Source: Devosia rhizoryzae (GTDB taxonomy: Bacteria > Pseudomonadota > Alphaproteobacteria > Rhizobiales > Devosiaceae). Taken from it: 64,000 bases of DNA. A program made the translations under genes and the position numbers. Each line of letters starts with the position of its first letter. Positions within the stretch are counted from its first letter, which is position 1. Below, in pieces: positions 51,334 through 59,885 of this stretch. The notes below the pieces were generated by a model. The model worked only from the letters and a program-made list of their open reading frames with translations. It did not search any database and had not been told where the DNA came from. The DNA is taken from positions 620,001 to 684,000 of the forward strand of contig NZ_CP068046.1 of assembly GCF_016698665.1 (NCBI RefSeq). The letters run 5' to 3'.

Positions 51334-51768
51334 ATGAAGAAAGAAATCTTGGCACTGCTGCTGAACGGATGGGTGGTGACCTCGACCGGGTCAGAACTGC
51401 CGGTTGCAGTCGTAGATGGTCTGGTGATCGAGGAGGCCTGGGTGCGCGCGCAGCCCGGTGGTGCCGAGATCTACCTCGTCATCAACAACCGCAACATCAC
51501 CGCCATAGGCCCCGTGCAGATCGACGTTCCCGGGGCAGCTACGACCCGGGTTACGAGGCCGGACGGTAAGGAGTTCGAGCCGACCCTGCCGCCACATGCC
51601 GAGCTCTACATGCAGCCGGATGGCGTTCGCGTCGAAGCCTTGGGTCTTTCGGTCGCCGAGAGCGTGCCGGTAAGAGTCTCGTTGGGCGAAGCCGAGATCG
51701 TCGTCAACGCAACCGTTCTCGGTATCGAGGATCCGCTGCCGGACCACCACGACTACGTTCACTCCTGA
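51334..51768 (+). CDS. Secreted PCuAC-like protein lacking the copper motif
   Basis: The product is 144 residues from ATG 51334; an ATG at 51286 is an alternative. A signal-like N-terminus (MKKEILALLLNGWVVTSTGSELP) is followed by VIEEAWVRAQPGGAEIYLVINNR, the PCuAC fold start. The loops where PCuAC has His...Met and His-x-Met instead read MQPDGVRVEALGLS, so copper binding in the usual way is unlikely. The tail is HDYVHS. Confidence 0.6.
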   Translation: MKKEILALLLNGWVVTSTGSELPVAVVDGLVIEEAWVRAQPGGAEIYLVINNRNITAIGPVQIDVPGAATTRVTRPDGKEFEPTLPPHAELYMQPDGVRVEALGLSVAESVPVRVSLGEAEIVVNATVLGIEDPLPDHHDYVHS

Positions 51769-52811
51769 CTTAGCTGTCGCACGATAGTATCGACGACCAC
51801 CTTCGAGTCGCTGCTCGCGCCCAGGATCAATGCGATGCCCTGTTCCGCTGCCACGGCCTGCCGAGATAGTGTAGTCCTTCCGTTCCGGCAGGGACTTCGA
51901 TCCGATCGTCCGCATGCCGGTATCCGACTGCCCAGATGACTGTCCTGACATCGGCTCGGCTTCCGTTCGAGAAGAGTGCTGTCTTCCCGGCGGCTTCGAC
52001 GAGTCTGGGGCGGATACTCACGCCATGACTGCGAAGAGAGGCAAGGCTTCTGCCGCGATCCGGAAAGGGATCTGTTCGACGCATCAGGCGTCCCACCGGA
52101 GACGACGCTGACGCAGAAAGCAGACCCAAACGGTCCAACAGGGTCCATGTGCCGATGCCGAACAGGCGCTCCGGAAAAAGCCGCCGGGTTTTGCCAGTAG
52201 CTATCAGCACTTCATGAGTTGCCCCAGTTCCATCGCGATGTCCCGCCCGGAGGCGCCGTCTCCCACAACCAGCACTGGTCCCTTGCCGACGCTCAGGGGC
52301 GAGCGATAGCTGGCCGCCGTCAGTTGCTTGACCCCTTGGGTGAAGCCTGACGAGATCGACGGGACAGCAGCCTGCTGGAATGCGCCAGTGCTTACGAGGA
52401 CGGCCCGACTGTTAATTACGGTGCCGTCGTCCATATGGGCAGCGGACTCGACGGATTCAGACTTTCCAAGGCGAACCACCCGAGAGCCGCTCCGGATCGG
52501 CAGCCGGTTGACCGTGGCATAGCGATCTAGGTAGTCGGCAAACTCGAGGCGTCCCGCGTATCCTTCCGGATCGCCTCCGGGATCAAGCCCAGGAAGAGCA
52601 CTCAATCGTCTTGGCGTGAACAGGGTCAAGCAGTGATACCGGCGTCTCCAGCTGTTGCCGATGCGTTCCGAAGCGTCGACAACCAGATGGGATACACCGG
52701 CCTTCGCGAGGCGGTACGATGTGGCCAGGCGGCCTGCCCGCCACCTATGACCAGTACGTCGGGGTTGCTCACCATCCCATGATGAATATGAGACCGAGGA
52801 TTCGGTGACAA
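51759..52811 (-). pseudogene. Multiply frameshifted FAD-dependent monooxygenase (CzcO/FMO-like)
   Basis: Pieces in three frames join into one protein. NPDVLVIGGGQA is the FAD-binding start. After a missing base near 52740 it continues ATSYRLAKAGVSHLVVDASERIGNSWRRRY to GPVLVVGDGASGRDIAMELG (NADP site). After a break near 52210 it reads THEVLIATGKTRRLFPERLFGIGTW, and GLHYLGRPWQRNRAS near the end, with another shift before the stop at 51759. At least three lesions make function unlikely. Confidence 0.78.
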
Positions 52812-52817
52812 GGACGG

Positions 52818-53477
52818 TCATCGAGCGCCTGAAGCGGCCACCTCGCTGGCGACGAGTTCCGCCAAGGCTTGTGGGTCCGGCTGCGCAATCGGCTTCCCAT
52901 TCACGAAGAACGTCGGCGTCTGCTGCACGTTCAGAGCTTGGACATCCGCCATGTCGGCATTGATGACGCCTGTCATGCCTGGCCGCATGGTGTCCTGCCT
53001 CGCCTGCTCGACGTCAAGTCCTGCTTCACCCGCGATGCTCCAGGCAAGCTCGAGATCCGGTGCGCCGTGGGCGGCCCATTCCGGCTGGCGGGCCAACATT
53101 GCCTCGAGGACAGGAATGAACTTGTCCTGCAGCCGTGCCGCCTCGAGGATCTTGACTGCGGTGTCGGAGCCATCGTGGAACGGAGCGTAGCGGAGCACCA
53201 GCTTCACTTGGCCGGGGTGACGGTCCATGACCTGCTTGACTATAGGATAAAACGCCCGACAGGCCTCGCAGCTCGGATCGAAGAACTCGCTGATCGTCAC
53301 CGGCGCGTCCTCGGGACCGATGGCCGGTGAATGCGGGCGGACATACGGGACCCCTTGGAACGTTGCTACCACGGGCGATGTGGGTTGAGCCGGTGCCGGA
53401 CGGTAGAACCAGGCAGCAGTCCCGAAGACGGCGATTGCGATGAGCGCGACCGCAACAACGGCCAGGCGTTTGTTCAT
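52818..53477 (-). CDS. DsbA-family thiol-disulfide oxidoreductase
   Basis: The product is 219 residues with an N-terminal membrane anchor or signal. The thioredoxin-fold active site is DPSCEACRAFYP (Cys-Glu-Ala-Cys) and the cis-Pro loop is QQTPTFFVNGKP. It should oxidise or isomerise periplasmic cysteines. The start overlaps the dsbB stop (ATGA), so the two form a redox pair. Confidence 0.88.
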   Translation of the reverse strand: MNKRLAVVAVALIAIAVFGTAAWFYRPAPAQPTSPVVATFQGVPYVRPHSPAIGPEDAPVTISEFFDPSCEACRAFYPIVKQVMDRHPGQVKLVLRYAPFHDGSDTAVKILEAARLQDKFIPVLEAMLARQPEWAAHGAPDLELAWSIAGEAGLDVEQARQDTMRPGMTGVINADMADVQALNVQQTPTFFVNGKPIAQPDPQALAELVASEVAASGAR

Positions 53478-53896
53478 GGACTTTTCCTCACGAAGGGCAA
53501 GAGCAGGAGCGAGATGCCGGCAAAGGCGACGGCGGACAGGTACGGGATCGGAAATCCCATGATCAACATGCCGGCTCCGGAACAGGATGGACCACTGACT
53601 GAGCAGGGCACGATGGGCGAGGGGATGAGACCCGACAATTGAAGGGAATGGTATCCTGCGATGATCAGACCGATCGTCGACAGGGGCAGCGCATATCGCC
53701 AGGCGCCGCGATCGCCCCGAAAGGCAGCGACTCCGAGTATCAGCACCAGGGGGAACATGGCGATGCGCTGGTACCAGCACAGGGTGCATGGCATCTGACC
53801 CATCACCTCGCCGATGAACAACGCCCCCATCGTCGCGCTCAGCGCCAGGAGCCATGCTGCGAGCATACGCGTCCAATATTGAGATCGGTCCGACAT
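53474..53896 (-). CDS. DsbB-family quinone-linked disulfide oxidase
   Basis: The product is 140 residues with four membrane helices. The first redox pair is MPCTLCWYQR and the second PCSVSGPSC in the second periplasmic loop. The short form resembles BdbC. It would re-oxidise the adjacent DsbA-like protein using quinone. A MerR-type promoter lies upstream. Confidence 0.87.
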   Translation of the reverse strand: MSDRSQYWTRMLAAWLLALSATMGALFIGEVMGQMPCTLCWYQRIAMFPLVLILGVAAFRGDRGAWRYALPLSTIGLIIAGYHSLQLSGLIPSPIVPCSVSGPSCSGAGMLIMGFPIPYLSAVAFAGISLLLLPFVRKSP

Positions 53897-53921
53897 GAGT
53901 TCTCCTTCGACGGAAAGGCGT

Positions 53922-53990
53922 ACGATCTACAGTGGCTAGAGGAGCAAGGGAATTTTCGTCGCAACCCTCTTGCTTCCCTAGCCACTGTAG
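53922..53990. promoter_or_regulatory. Face-to-face pair of MerR-type promoter/operators (4 and 5)
   Basis: Operator 4 reads leftward from 53948: CTTGCTCCTCTAGCCACT then GTAGATCGTACGC, towards dsbB. Operator 5 reads rightward from 53969: CTTGCTTCCCTAGCCACT then GTAGAGTGCAGCC, towards the HXXEE gene. The two form a roughly 24-base inverted repeat around a 20-base centre. Confidence 0.72.
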
Positions 53991-54022
53991 AGTGCAGCCT
54001 CCATCCTCAAGGAGGAACAACG

Positions 54023-54349
54023 GTGAAAATAGGAGATATCCCCCGCACCCCTACGGTGCTGCTTGCCACGACGTTCACGGCCTTGCTCCTAGGAGTACGC
54101 TATTGGTCTCTCGAACTCGCGACGATGCTGGTCTTCACCACCGGGTCTGTCACCGGCCTGGTGTTTTTCGTGCTTCGTCCGGCCACGATCGAGTTCGTTG
54201 AGAACAAGTGGCCGTATATTGTCTGCCTTGTTCTGTTTGTCGTTCATCGGGTCGAGGAATACCTATCTGGCTTCTTCGATGCGCTCGCCCGGCTCACTGG
54301 GGTCGACAAACCCCGGATCGAGCCCGAGGGAGCCCGGACGGCTCTGTAA
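54023..54349 (+). CDS. Small membrane protein with HXXEE motif
   Basis: The product is 108 residues; GTG 54023 follows AAGGAGGAACAACG. Two or three hydrophobic helices are followed by HRVEEYLSGFF, which fits the H-x-x-E-E signature of HXXEE-domain membrane proteins. It is shorter than typical members. It is driven by MerR-type operator 5. Confidence 0.6.
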   Translation: MKIGDIPRTPTVLLATTFTALLLGVRYWSLELATMLVFTTGSVTGLVFFVLRPATIEFVENKWPYIVCLVLFVVHRVEEYLSGFFDALARLTGVDKPRIEPEGARTAL

Positions 54350-54444
54350 AACCCCTGGATGTCCTTCTGGGCAGGCAATGGCAAGCCAAGCTCCATGAGA
54401 ATGGACCGATATGGCTGGCAAGGTCACCTTCGAGGCATAGGGCC

Positions 54445-54984
54445 ATGGGTACCGGCGAGAAGCTGACGGTGCCTATCGCCGGGTTGGGCTGCGACGGCTG
54501 CGTCGCGGCCGTGGAGAATGTGGTGAACCGCCTACCCGGCGTGGCCTGTGCCGGGGTGTCGTTGTCGGGGGCCAGCCTTACCTTGAGGATCGGAGAAGGT
54601 TTCGACCACGAGCAGCTGGTTCGCTGCCTGGATGCTCTCGGGTATTCGGTATCCTCCGCGCCAGCCATCCGTCGATGGACTATTCTACATGCCCGTGCAG
54701 CTGCAACAGCTGGTGAATTCATTTTCCATCTACTGGCGATTCAGCCCCCTAGATCTGCGAGGATGGCGTCATCGTTGCTCTTGCTGTCCGCGGGTGCAAT
54801 GCCAAGCATTGGCGCTGCCCGGGCGATGATGCGACCGGAAACCTCGCCGGCGTTCCAGCCGGCGGTGTTACCCGACTGCGGAGTTTCCGGCTCCGCCTCG
54901 TCGATCAGGATCAACATCACGTATCGAGGCGCTTCCATCGGAAAGGCCGCCACGAAGACATTGAGGTTTTTGCCCTGTCCGTAG
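54445..54984 (+). pseudogene. HMA-domain fragment running into antisense of ftsI
   Basis: From ATG 54445 the first about 70 residues are an HMA domain (VPIAGLGCDGCVAAVENVVNRLPGV to LVRCLDALGYSVSSA). Beyond about 54660 the reading frame shows no protein-like pattern and crosses 240 bases of the opposite-strand ftsI gene. It looks like the start of a P-type ATPase or metallochaperone that was truncated or shifted. A short functional HMA chaperone cannot be excluded. Confidence 0.5.
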
Positions 54985-56447
54985 CGTCCGTCGACGACTT
55001 TCTCGGCGGTGCCCGTCTTGCCTCCGACCCGGTAGCCGACAGCGATCTTGTTCATTCGCGACCCGGAGCCGACGATGGCGTTGAAGCGGAGAAGCTCCCT
55101 CATCTGGGCGCTGGTTTCTGGTTTTATCACTTGCGTTGCAAGCGCCAGCGCTTCCTCTTCGGTCCTGGGGTAGAACGTTGGCTGCAGCAGTCTGCCGCCG
55201 TTCACGAATGCGCCCAGCGCCCGAGCCATGTGCAACGGCGAAATGCCGAAGCCATGACCGAAGGACGCAGTGGCCGCGACAACTTCCGAGAATTGGTCTG
55301 GCACATTCGGCGGTGCCTTCTCGGGCAATTCGGTGACCAGTGGCGCATCGAACCCGATGCGGGTGAAGAAATCGCGGTACCGATCCTCTCCCATCGCTTG
55401 CATCAGCCGAATCGTGCCCACGTTGGACGAGTAGCGGAAAATTTCGGGCACGCTCAGGATGCGGTTCTGGCCCTTGAAGTCGTTGATGGCTTGGCGCCCG
55501 AACCGGACCGGGAAACGAGCGTCGAAGGAGTCTTCGAGCGTGACCGCGCCGCTGTCGAGCGAGGCGGCGAACGAGACGGTCTTCACGACCGATCCCAATT
55601 CGAAGTTGCCCGCCGTCATTCGATTGAAGCTGCCTTCCTCAAGAGCCGATGCCGGAGAGTTGGGATCGAAATCGGGAAGTGATACCATCGCCATGATCTC
55701 CCCCGTGACCGCGTCCATCATGACCCCGCCGGCGGCGATCGATTTGTAGCGGCTGATCGCGTCGACCAGTTCAGTACGCATGGCATGCTGCACCCTCATG
55801 TCGATCGAGAGCCGGATGGGGCTTAACTCTTGGCCGCGGGCAAGGCCGAATGCCTGAAGCGCCGCGACCCCTGCATCGTCGATCCCTCGCTCGATCCCTG
55901 CTATGCCTTGGCTATCGATGTTGACCGCGCCCAAAACATGGGCCGCATCCGATCCGCCGGGGTAGAAACGCTTGCTCTCCGTCAGGAAGTCGATGCCCGG
56001 TAGCCCCAGGCGCATGATGCTGTCGCGGACGGACGGGGTAAGCTCCCGCTTGATCCATACGAACCCACGGTCGCCGGTGAGGCGGGATCTGAGCCAGGTG
56101 GCATCGATCTCGGGCAGCACGCCTCGTATCTTGATTACCGCTTCTTCGACGTCCACGATCCGCCGCGGTTCCGCGTAGAGGGATGGGACGCGTATATCCA
56201 CTGCCATGGCGATGCCGTTGCGGTCCAGGATCGGCGGCCTCGAAGCTTCTATTTCGCTCACCGTCCTTCCTTCTATCGTCATCTCAGTGCGGTGCGTCCC
56301 CAGTTGGACCAGTCGCGCACCGATCACGACGAAGCCTACGAAGACCAAGAGCATGGTGATCGCGAGCCGTCGTCGCGTGACGGATTCGCGCAGGGTGTTC
56401 GTCCCCCGAATGACGAGGGCATCGTCGGCAGTATACAAGGTATTCAT
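54741..56447 (-). CDS. Penicillin-binding protein 2/3-type transpeptidase (FtsI-like), extra copy
   Basis: The product is 568 residues with one N-terminal membrane helix, the class B PBP dimerisation region (ASRPPILDRNGIAMAVD), and transpeptidase motifs Ser-Val-Val-Lys (LGSVVK), Ser-Ser-Asn (RYSSNVGT) and Lys-Thr-Gly (GGKTGTAEK). The usual EPGSxxK is LGSVVK here. It would cross-link septal or lateral peptidoglycan. It is far from any dcw cluster, so it is likely an accessory, island-borne copy. Confidence 0.85.
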   Translation of the reverse strand: MNTLYTADDALVIRGTNTLRESVTRRRLAITMLLVFVGFVVIGARLVQLGTHRTEMTIEGRTVSEIEASRPPILDRNGIAMAVDIRVPSLYAEPRRIVDVEEAVIKIRGVLPEIDATWLRSRLTGDRGFVWIKRELTPSVRDSIMRLGLPGIDFLTESKRFYPGGSDAAHVLGAVNIDSQGIAGIERGIDDAGVAALQAFGLARGQELSPIRLSIDMRVQHAMRTELVDAISRYKSIAAGGVMMDAVTGEIMAMVSLPDFDPNSPASALEEGSFNRMTAGNFELGSVVKTVSFAASLDSGAVTLEDSFDARFPVRFGRQAINDFKGQNRILSVPEIFRYSSNVGTIRLMQAMGEDRYRDFFTRIGFDAPLVTELPEKAPPNVPDQFSEVVAATASFGHGFGISPLHMARALGAFVNGGRLLQPTFYPRTEEEALALATQVIKPETSAQMRELLRFNAIVGSGSRMNKIAVGYRVGGKTGTAEKVVDGRYGQGKNLNVFVAAFPMEAPRYVMLILIDEAEPETPQSGNTAGWNAGEVSGRIIARAAPMLGIAPADSKSNDDAILADLGG

Positions 56448-56510
56448 CCGAGCTGAGGGGCGCGTCAGCGCCGCCGTTGAGACAAGGCCGCCATGCGCTG
56501 CGTTGCCGAC

Positions 56511-56855
56511 TCAGATGTATGAAGGAGGTCTATCGGGAGAGTAGTCGCGACGGTCGCCCCGGTCCGGCACCGCATGGGATGGCCAGCGGATGACGATGCC
56601 GATCGAGGCGGAATGCGTCGTTGACCGACCGGCCTCATCCACCGTCAACTTGTGCGGGCAATGGGCATGGGAGTGCTCTACGGCTTCGTTCAGGTCCACC
56701 CCAAGGTCGGTCCCAATCGTGGCATGCTCGGTGACGCAGCGGTCGTGGCTCGACGGGGATGCACCGATGGGAACGGCGAAAGCGGCAGGTGCCATCGCGA
56801 GCAACGCGAACGCCACGCACAGCCTGACCATCCATGTGGTGCACCACCGACCCAT
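56511..56855 (-). CDS. Small secreted His-containing hypothetical protein
   Basis: The product is 114 residues from ATG 56855, with a signal peptide (MVRLCVAFALLAMAPAAFA). The mature part has scattered His and Cys (SSHDRCVTEHATIG, EHSHAHCPHK), suggesting periplasmic metal binding. No family was recognised. It lies between ftsI and the NRAMP gene in the same direction. Confidence 0.55.
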   Translation of the reverse strand: MGRWCTTWMVRLCVAFALLAMAPAAFAVPIGASPSSHDRCVTEHATIGTDLGVDLNEAVEHSHAHCPHKLTVDEAGRSTTHSASIGIVIRWPSHAVPDRGDRRDYSPDRPPSYI

Positions 56856-56949
56856 GGCTCTATCTCGCAATCGAAACGTTAACTCCTGGTTACCGAAAGG
56901 CGTCCCTGGACGCGCGACCAAGCCTCGTGACTATCCTCCTCCCGTTTCA

Positions 56950-58281
56950 TTAGAGGATGAAGTCGAGGAGAAGCTTCACGTTGAGGCCGGCGATGACGAG
57001 GGCGATCAGAACCGCCAAGGCCACGAGCCACTTCGGTGCGACGAGTTCTCCCATCTTCCTCTTGTCCGCGGTGAACATGACCAGCGGGAAGACCGCGAAG
57101 GATAGCTGCAGGCTGAGGACCACCTGCGTCAGAATAAGGAGCTGAGCGGTACCCGATTGTCCGAACCAGATGGTGACGCCAGCGGCGGGCACGATCGCGA
57201 TGATACGCGTGATGAGCCGCCGCAGCCATGGTGCCAACCTGATATGCAGGAACCCCTCCATCACGATCTGCCCGGCCAAGGTTGCCGTCACCGTGGAGTT
57301 GATGCCACAACAGAGCAGGGCGATACCGAACAGTGTCGGTGCTATGGCCAGCCCCAGCATGGGCGCGAGCAGGTTATGGGCCTCGCCCAACTCCGCCACC
57401 TCCGTGTTGCCGGCGACGTTGAAGGTCGCGGCGGCAAGGATAAGGATAGAGGCATTGACCAGGAGGGCGAACATCAGAGCCACGGTGGAGTCGATGGTCG
57501 CGAACTTCAGTGCCTCCCGTTTCTCCGGCAAGGTATCGCCGTAGTCGCGCGTCTGGACGATGCCGGAGTGAAGATAGAGGTTGTGCGGCATCACCGTGGC
57601 CCCCAGGATTCCAAGGGCCAGATAGAGCATCTCGGGATTGGTCACTATCTCGGTGGTCGGGGCGAAGCCGCGGATGACGTTACCCCAATCCGGGTCCGCC
57701 AGGGCGATCTGGACGATGAAGCAGCCCGCGATCACGGCAAGCAGAGCGATAATCAATGCCTCCACCCAGCGAAACCCCAGTTTCTGCAGATAGAGGATCA
57801 GGAACACGTCTAGTGCGGTGATGACGACGCCGATCTCGAGCGGGATGCCGAAGATCAAATTCAGACCGATCGCCGTGCCGATCACCTCGGCGATGTCGGT
57901 AGCGATGATGGCGATCTCGGCGAGAAACCAGAGAACGTAGCCCACCGGCTTTGGGAAGGCGTCGCGACAGGCCTGGGCGAGGTCGCGTCCGGACGCGATA
58001 GCAAGGCGGGCGCACAGGGATTGCAGCACGATGGCCATGATGTTGGATACCAGCGCCACGATCAGCAGGGTGTAGCCGAACCGCGAACCGCCAGCGATGG
58101 ACGTTGCCCAGTTGCCCGGGTCCATGTAGCCAACGGCAACGAGGTATCCAGGCCCGAGAAACGCCGCCGCCCTGCGCCAGGTCGAAGCGCTTTGCTTGAC
58201 CGCGATCGATCTGTGCACGTCCGCTAGCGATGCATTGCCACGTGACGCGCGCCACCCGCCGAACCCCCAACCAGCGTCCAT
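56950..58281 (-). CDS. mntH: NRAMP-family Mn2+/Fe2+ transporter
   Basis: The product is 443 residues with about 11 helices. The metal-site motifs are [14 protein letters not shown] in helix 1 and [13 protein letters not shown] in helix 6. It imports Mn2+ or Fe2+ with protons. A Fur/Mur-like palindrome lies about 40 bases upstream. The N-terminal about 30 residues are polar and the exact start is not certain. Confidence 0.88.
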   Translation of the reverse strand: MDAGWGFGGWRASRGNASLADVHRSIAVKQSASTWRRAAAFLGPGYLVAVGYMDPGNWATSIAGGSRFGYTLLIVALVSNIMAIVLQSLCARLAIASGRDLAQACRDAFPKPVGYVLWFLAEIAIIATDIAEVIGTAIGLNLIFGIPLEIGVVITALDVFLILYLQKLGFRWVEALIIALLAVIAGCFIVQIALADPDWGNVIRGFAPTTEIVTNPEMLYLALGILGATVMPHNLYLHSGIVQTRDYGDTLPEKREALKFATIDSTVALMFALLVNASILILAAATFNVAGNTEVAELGEAHNLLAPMLGLAIAPTLFGIALLCCGINSTVTATLAGQIVMEGFLHIRLAPWLRRLITRIIAIVPAAGVTIWFGQSGTAQLLILTQVVLSLQLSFAVFPLVMFTADKRKMGELVAPKWLVALAVLIALVIAGLNVKLLLDFIL

Positions 58282-58321
58282 TTAAGTCCTAACGCTTCTG
58301 CAAGCCATTTGCATATGCTTG

Positions 58322-58338
58322 TTGCGAATGGTTCGCAA
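58322..58338. promoter_or_regulatory. Fur/Mur-like palindrome before mntH
   Basis: TTGCGAA-TGG-TTCGCAA, a perfect 7+3+7 inverted repeat. Alphaproteobacterial Fur/Mur sites often have this TGCGAA...TTCGCA form. It is 41 bases upstream of the mntH start, consistent with metal-dependent repression. Confidence 0.6.
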
Positions 58339-58400
58339 GAGATATCGGATGTGTGCGGCAGATCCGGGTCTATGACCTACCGTCACTGCCACAAACAACG

Positions 58401-58420
58401 AAGCCCGCCGAAGCGGGCTT
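58401..58420 (-). terminator. Terminator after motA
   Basis: AAGCCCGC-CGAA-GCGGGCTT, a perfect eight-base stem 23 bases past the motA stop. The T tract on the minus strand is weak (TTCGTTGTTTG). Confidence 0.6.
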
Positions 58421-58442
58421 GATGATTGCGGTGGTTGTCGGG

Positions 58443-59306
58443 TCAGGCGGTGGCTGGCAGGTTCTGCGTCGCCGAGTCCACTTCTTCAAAGGAAGGGCGG
58501 ACATCGGTCATCAGCGCCTTGCGGGCGAACTCGATCGCCATCACCGGCGGCTGTCCCGAGATATGGGCGAGGAGGCCGGTCTTGAGCGACAGGAAATACT
58601 TGGACTCGGCCTCGTAGGTGCCTCGAAGCGACTGAGCCATGGGCCCGAACAGGCCATAGGCGATGAACACGCCGAAAAAGGTGCCGACGAGAGCGCCGCC
58701 GATCATGTGGCCCAGCACTTCGGGCGGTTCGTTGATCGCGCCCATGGTCTTGATCACGCCGAGAACGGCGGCGACGATGCCGAGGGCCGGGGTGCCGTCC
58801 GCCAGGGATTGAAGCGCACCTACCATTCGCTCCTGCTCCTGATGATGCGTCTCGAGCTCCTCGTCCATCAGGGCTTCCATCTCGTGGACGTTGTTGGTGC
58901 CCATGGTCACCATGCGCATGTAGTCGCAGACGAACTCGACGGCATGGTGGTTCTTGGCGAACGTCGGGAAGGCGTTGAAGAGGCTGGAATTCTTCGGATC
59001 CTCGACATGGGGCTCAATGCCGAGGATGCCTTTCTGCTGGATCAGCTTGTACATCGCGAACTGCATGCCAAGCAGTTCAAGGTACGCCTTCTTGTTGTAG
59101 GCCGGACCCTTGAAGATCTTGCCCAGCATCGAGAAGCTGCCCTTGAGGACGGCGCCTTGGTTGCCGATGATGAAGGCACCGATCGCGGCGCCGAGAATGA
59201 TCACGTACTCCCACGGCTGCACCAGCACCTCGAGATGTCCACCCATGGCGGCATAGCCGCCGAACACGCAAAGGAGGATGACGACAAGTCCGGCAAGGAG
59301 ACGCAT
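58443..59306 (-). CDS. motA: Flagellar motor stator protein MotA
   Basis: The product is 287 residues with four helices. Segments GAAIGAFIIGNQGAVLKGSFSMLGKIFKGPAYNKKAYLELL, the cytoplasmic charged loop, and ADGTPALGIVAAVLGVIKTMGAINEPPEVLGHMIGGALVGTFFGVFIAYGLFGPMA with the conserved Pro residues are those of rhizobial MotA. It forms the proton channel with MotB. No motB or other flagellar gene is adjacent. Confidence 0.9.
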   Translation of the reverse strand: MRLLAGLVVILLCVFGGYAAMGGHLEVLVQPWEYVIILGAAIGAFIIGNQGAVLKGSFSMLGKIFKGPAYNKKAYLELLGMQFAMYKLIQQKGILGIEPHVEDPKNSSLFNAFPTFAKNHHAVEFVCDYMRMVTMGTNNVHEMEALMDEELETHHQEQERMVGALQSLADGTPALGIVAAVLGVIKTMGAINEPPEVLGHMIGGALVGTFFGVFIAYGLFGPMAQSLRGTYEAESKYFLSLKTGLLAHISGQPPVMAIEFARKALMTDVRPSFEEVDSATQNLPATA

Positions 59307-59444
59307 GGATCACTAGTGAGGTTGGCCTGAAGCCTGTGGGGACCGGGAATGCAGGCGTACTTCGCAGTCTCCGCGAGTAACCTTAATCTACCGTAAAGGG
59401 CCGTTGCCGCATGGTGTCCCGATAGTCAGCGTCGCAGGCCCTCC

Positions 59445-59729
59445 ATGAATATCACCTTCGATCCGTTTCATATGCACGCAGGGCTTGCGGTGTTCTTCGT
59501 AACCCTTGCCGTGATGCGTAAGACAGGCTCGACGCTGATCCCCTTGCTCTCCGTAATAGTCGTGGAGGTCATACTGCTTTGGCCTGGGCTCACCGGTCCG
59601 GAGTCGGAGGGCAGGATAGCACTGAATGCGTTTCTGTCGGCGATCATCTGGCCTTTTGTCATTTCCGTGCTGGGGCAGATTGGCTTCCTCGAGGCGTTGA
59701 TGACACCACGCGAAAGCCCGCGTCGATAG
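59445..59729 (+). CDS. Small membrane protein, function unknown
   Basis: The product is 94 residues with two or three helices (MHAGLAVFFVTLAVMRKTG, LIPLLSVIVVEVILLWPGL, AFLSAIIWPFVISVLGQIGFLEALM). No family was recognised. It stands alone, rightward, between motA and the cytochrome genes. A similar small membrane protein lies at 62896. Confidence 0.55.
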   Translation: MNITFDPFHMHAGLAVFFVTLAVMRKTGSTLIPLLSVIVVEVILLWPGLTGPESEGRIALNAFLSAIIWPFVISVLGQIGFLEALMTPRESPRR

Positions 59730-59885
59730 CGAAGCCCTCGCCTCGTTTTCGCTAAGGGGTTCGCTGCTAGGTTATGAAGGCCGCTTTGGTGAACGCGGAG
59801 TGCGTTTCAGTAGCAAGGGCCAACCAGAAGGCGTTCACCTAGGTTCGGAACAAGCTCACTCGTCCTTCGCGGAAGACCTACTTCC

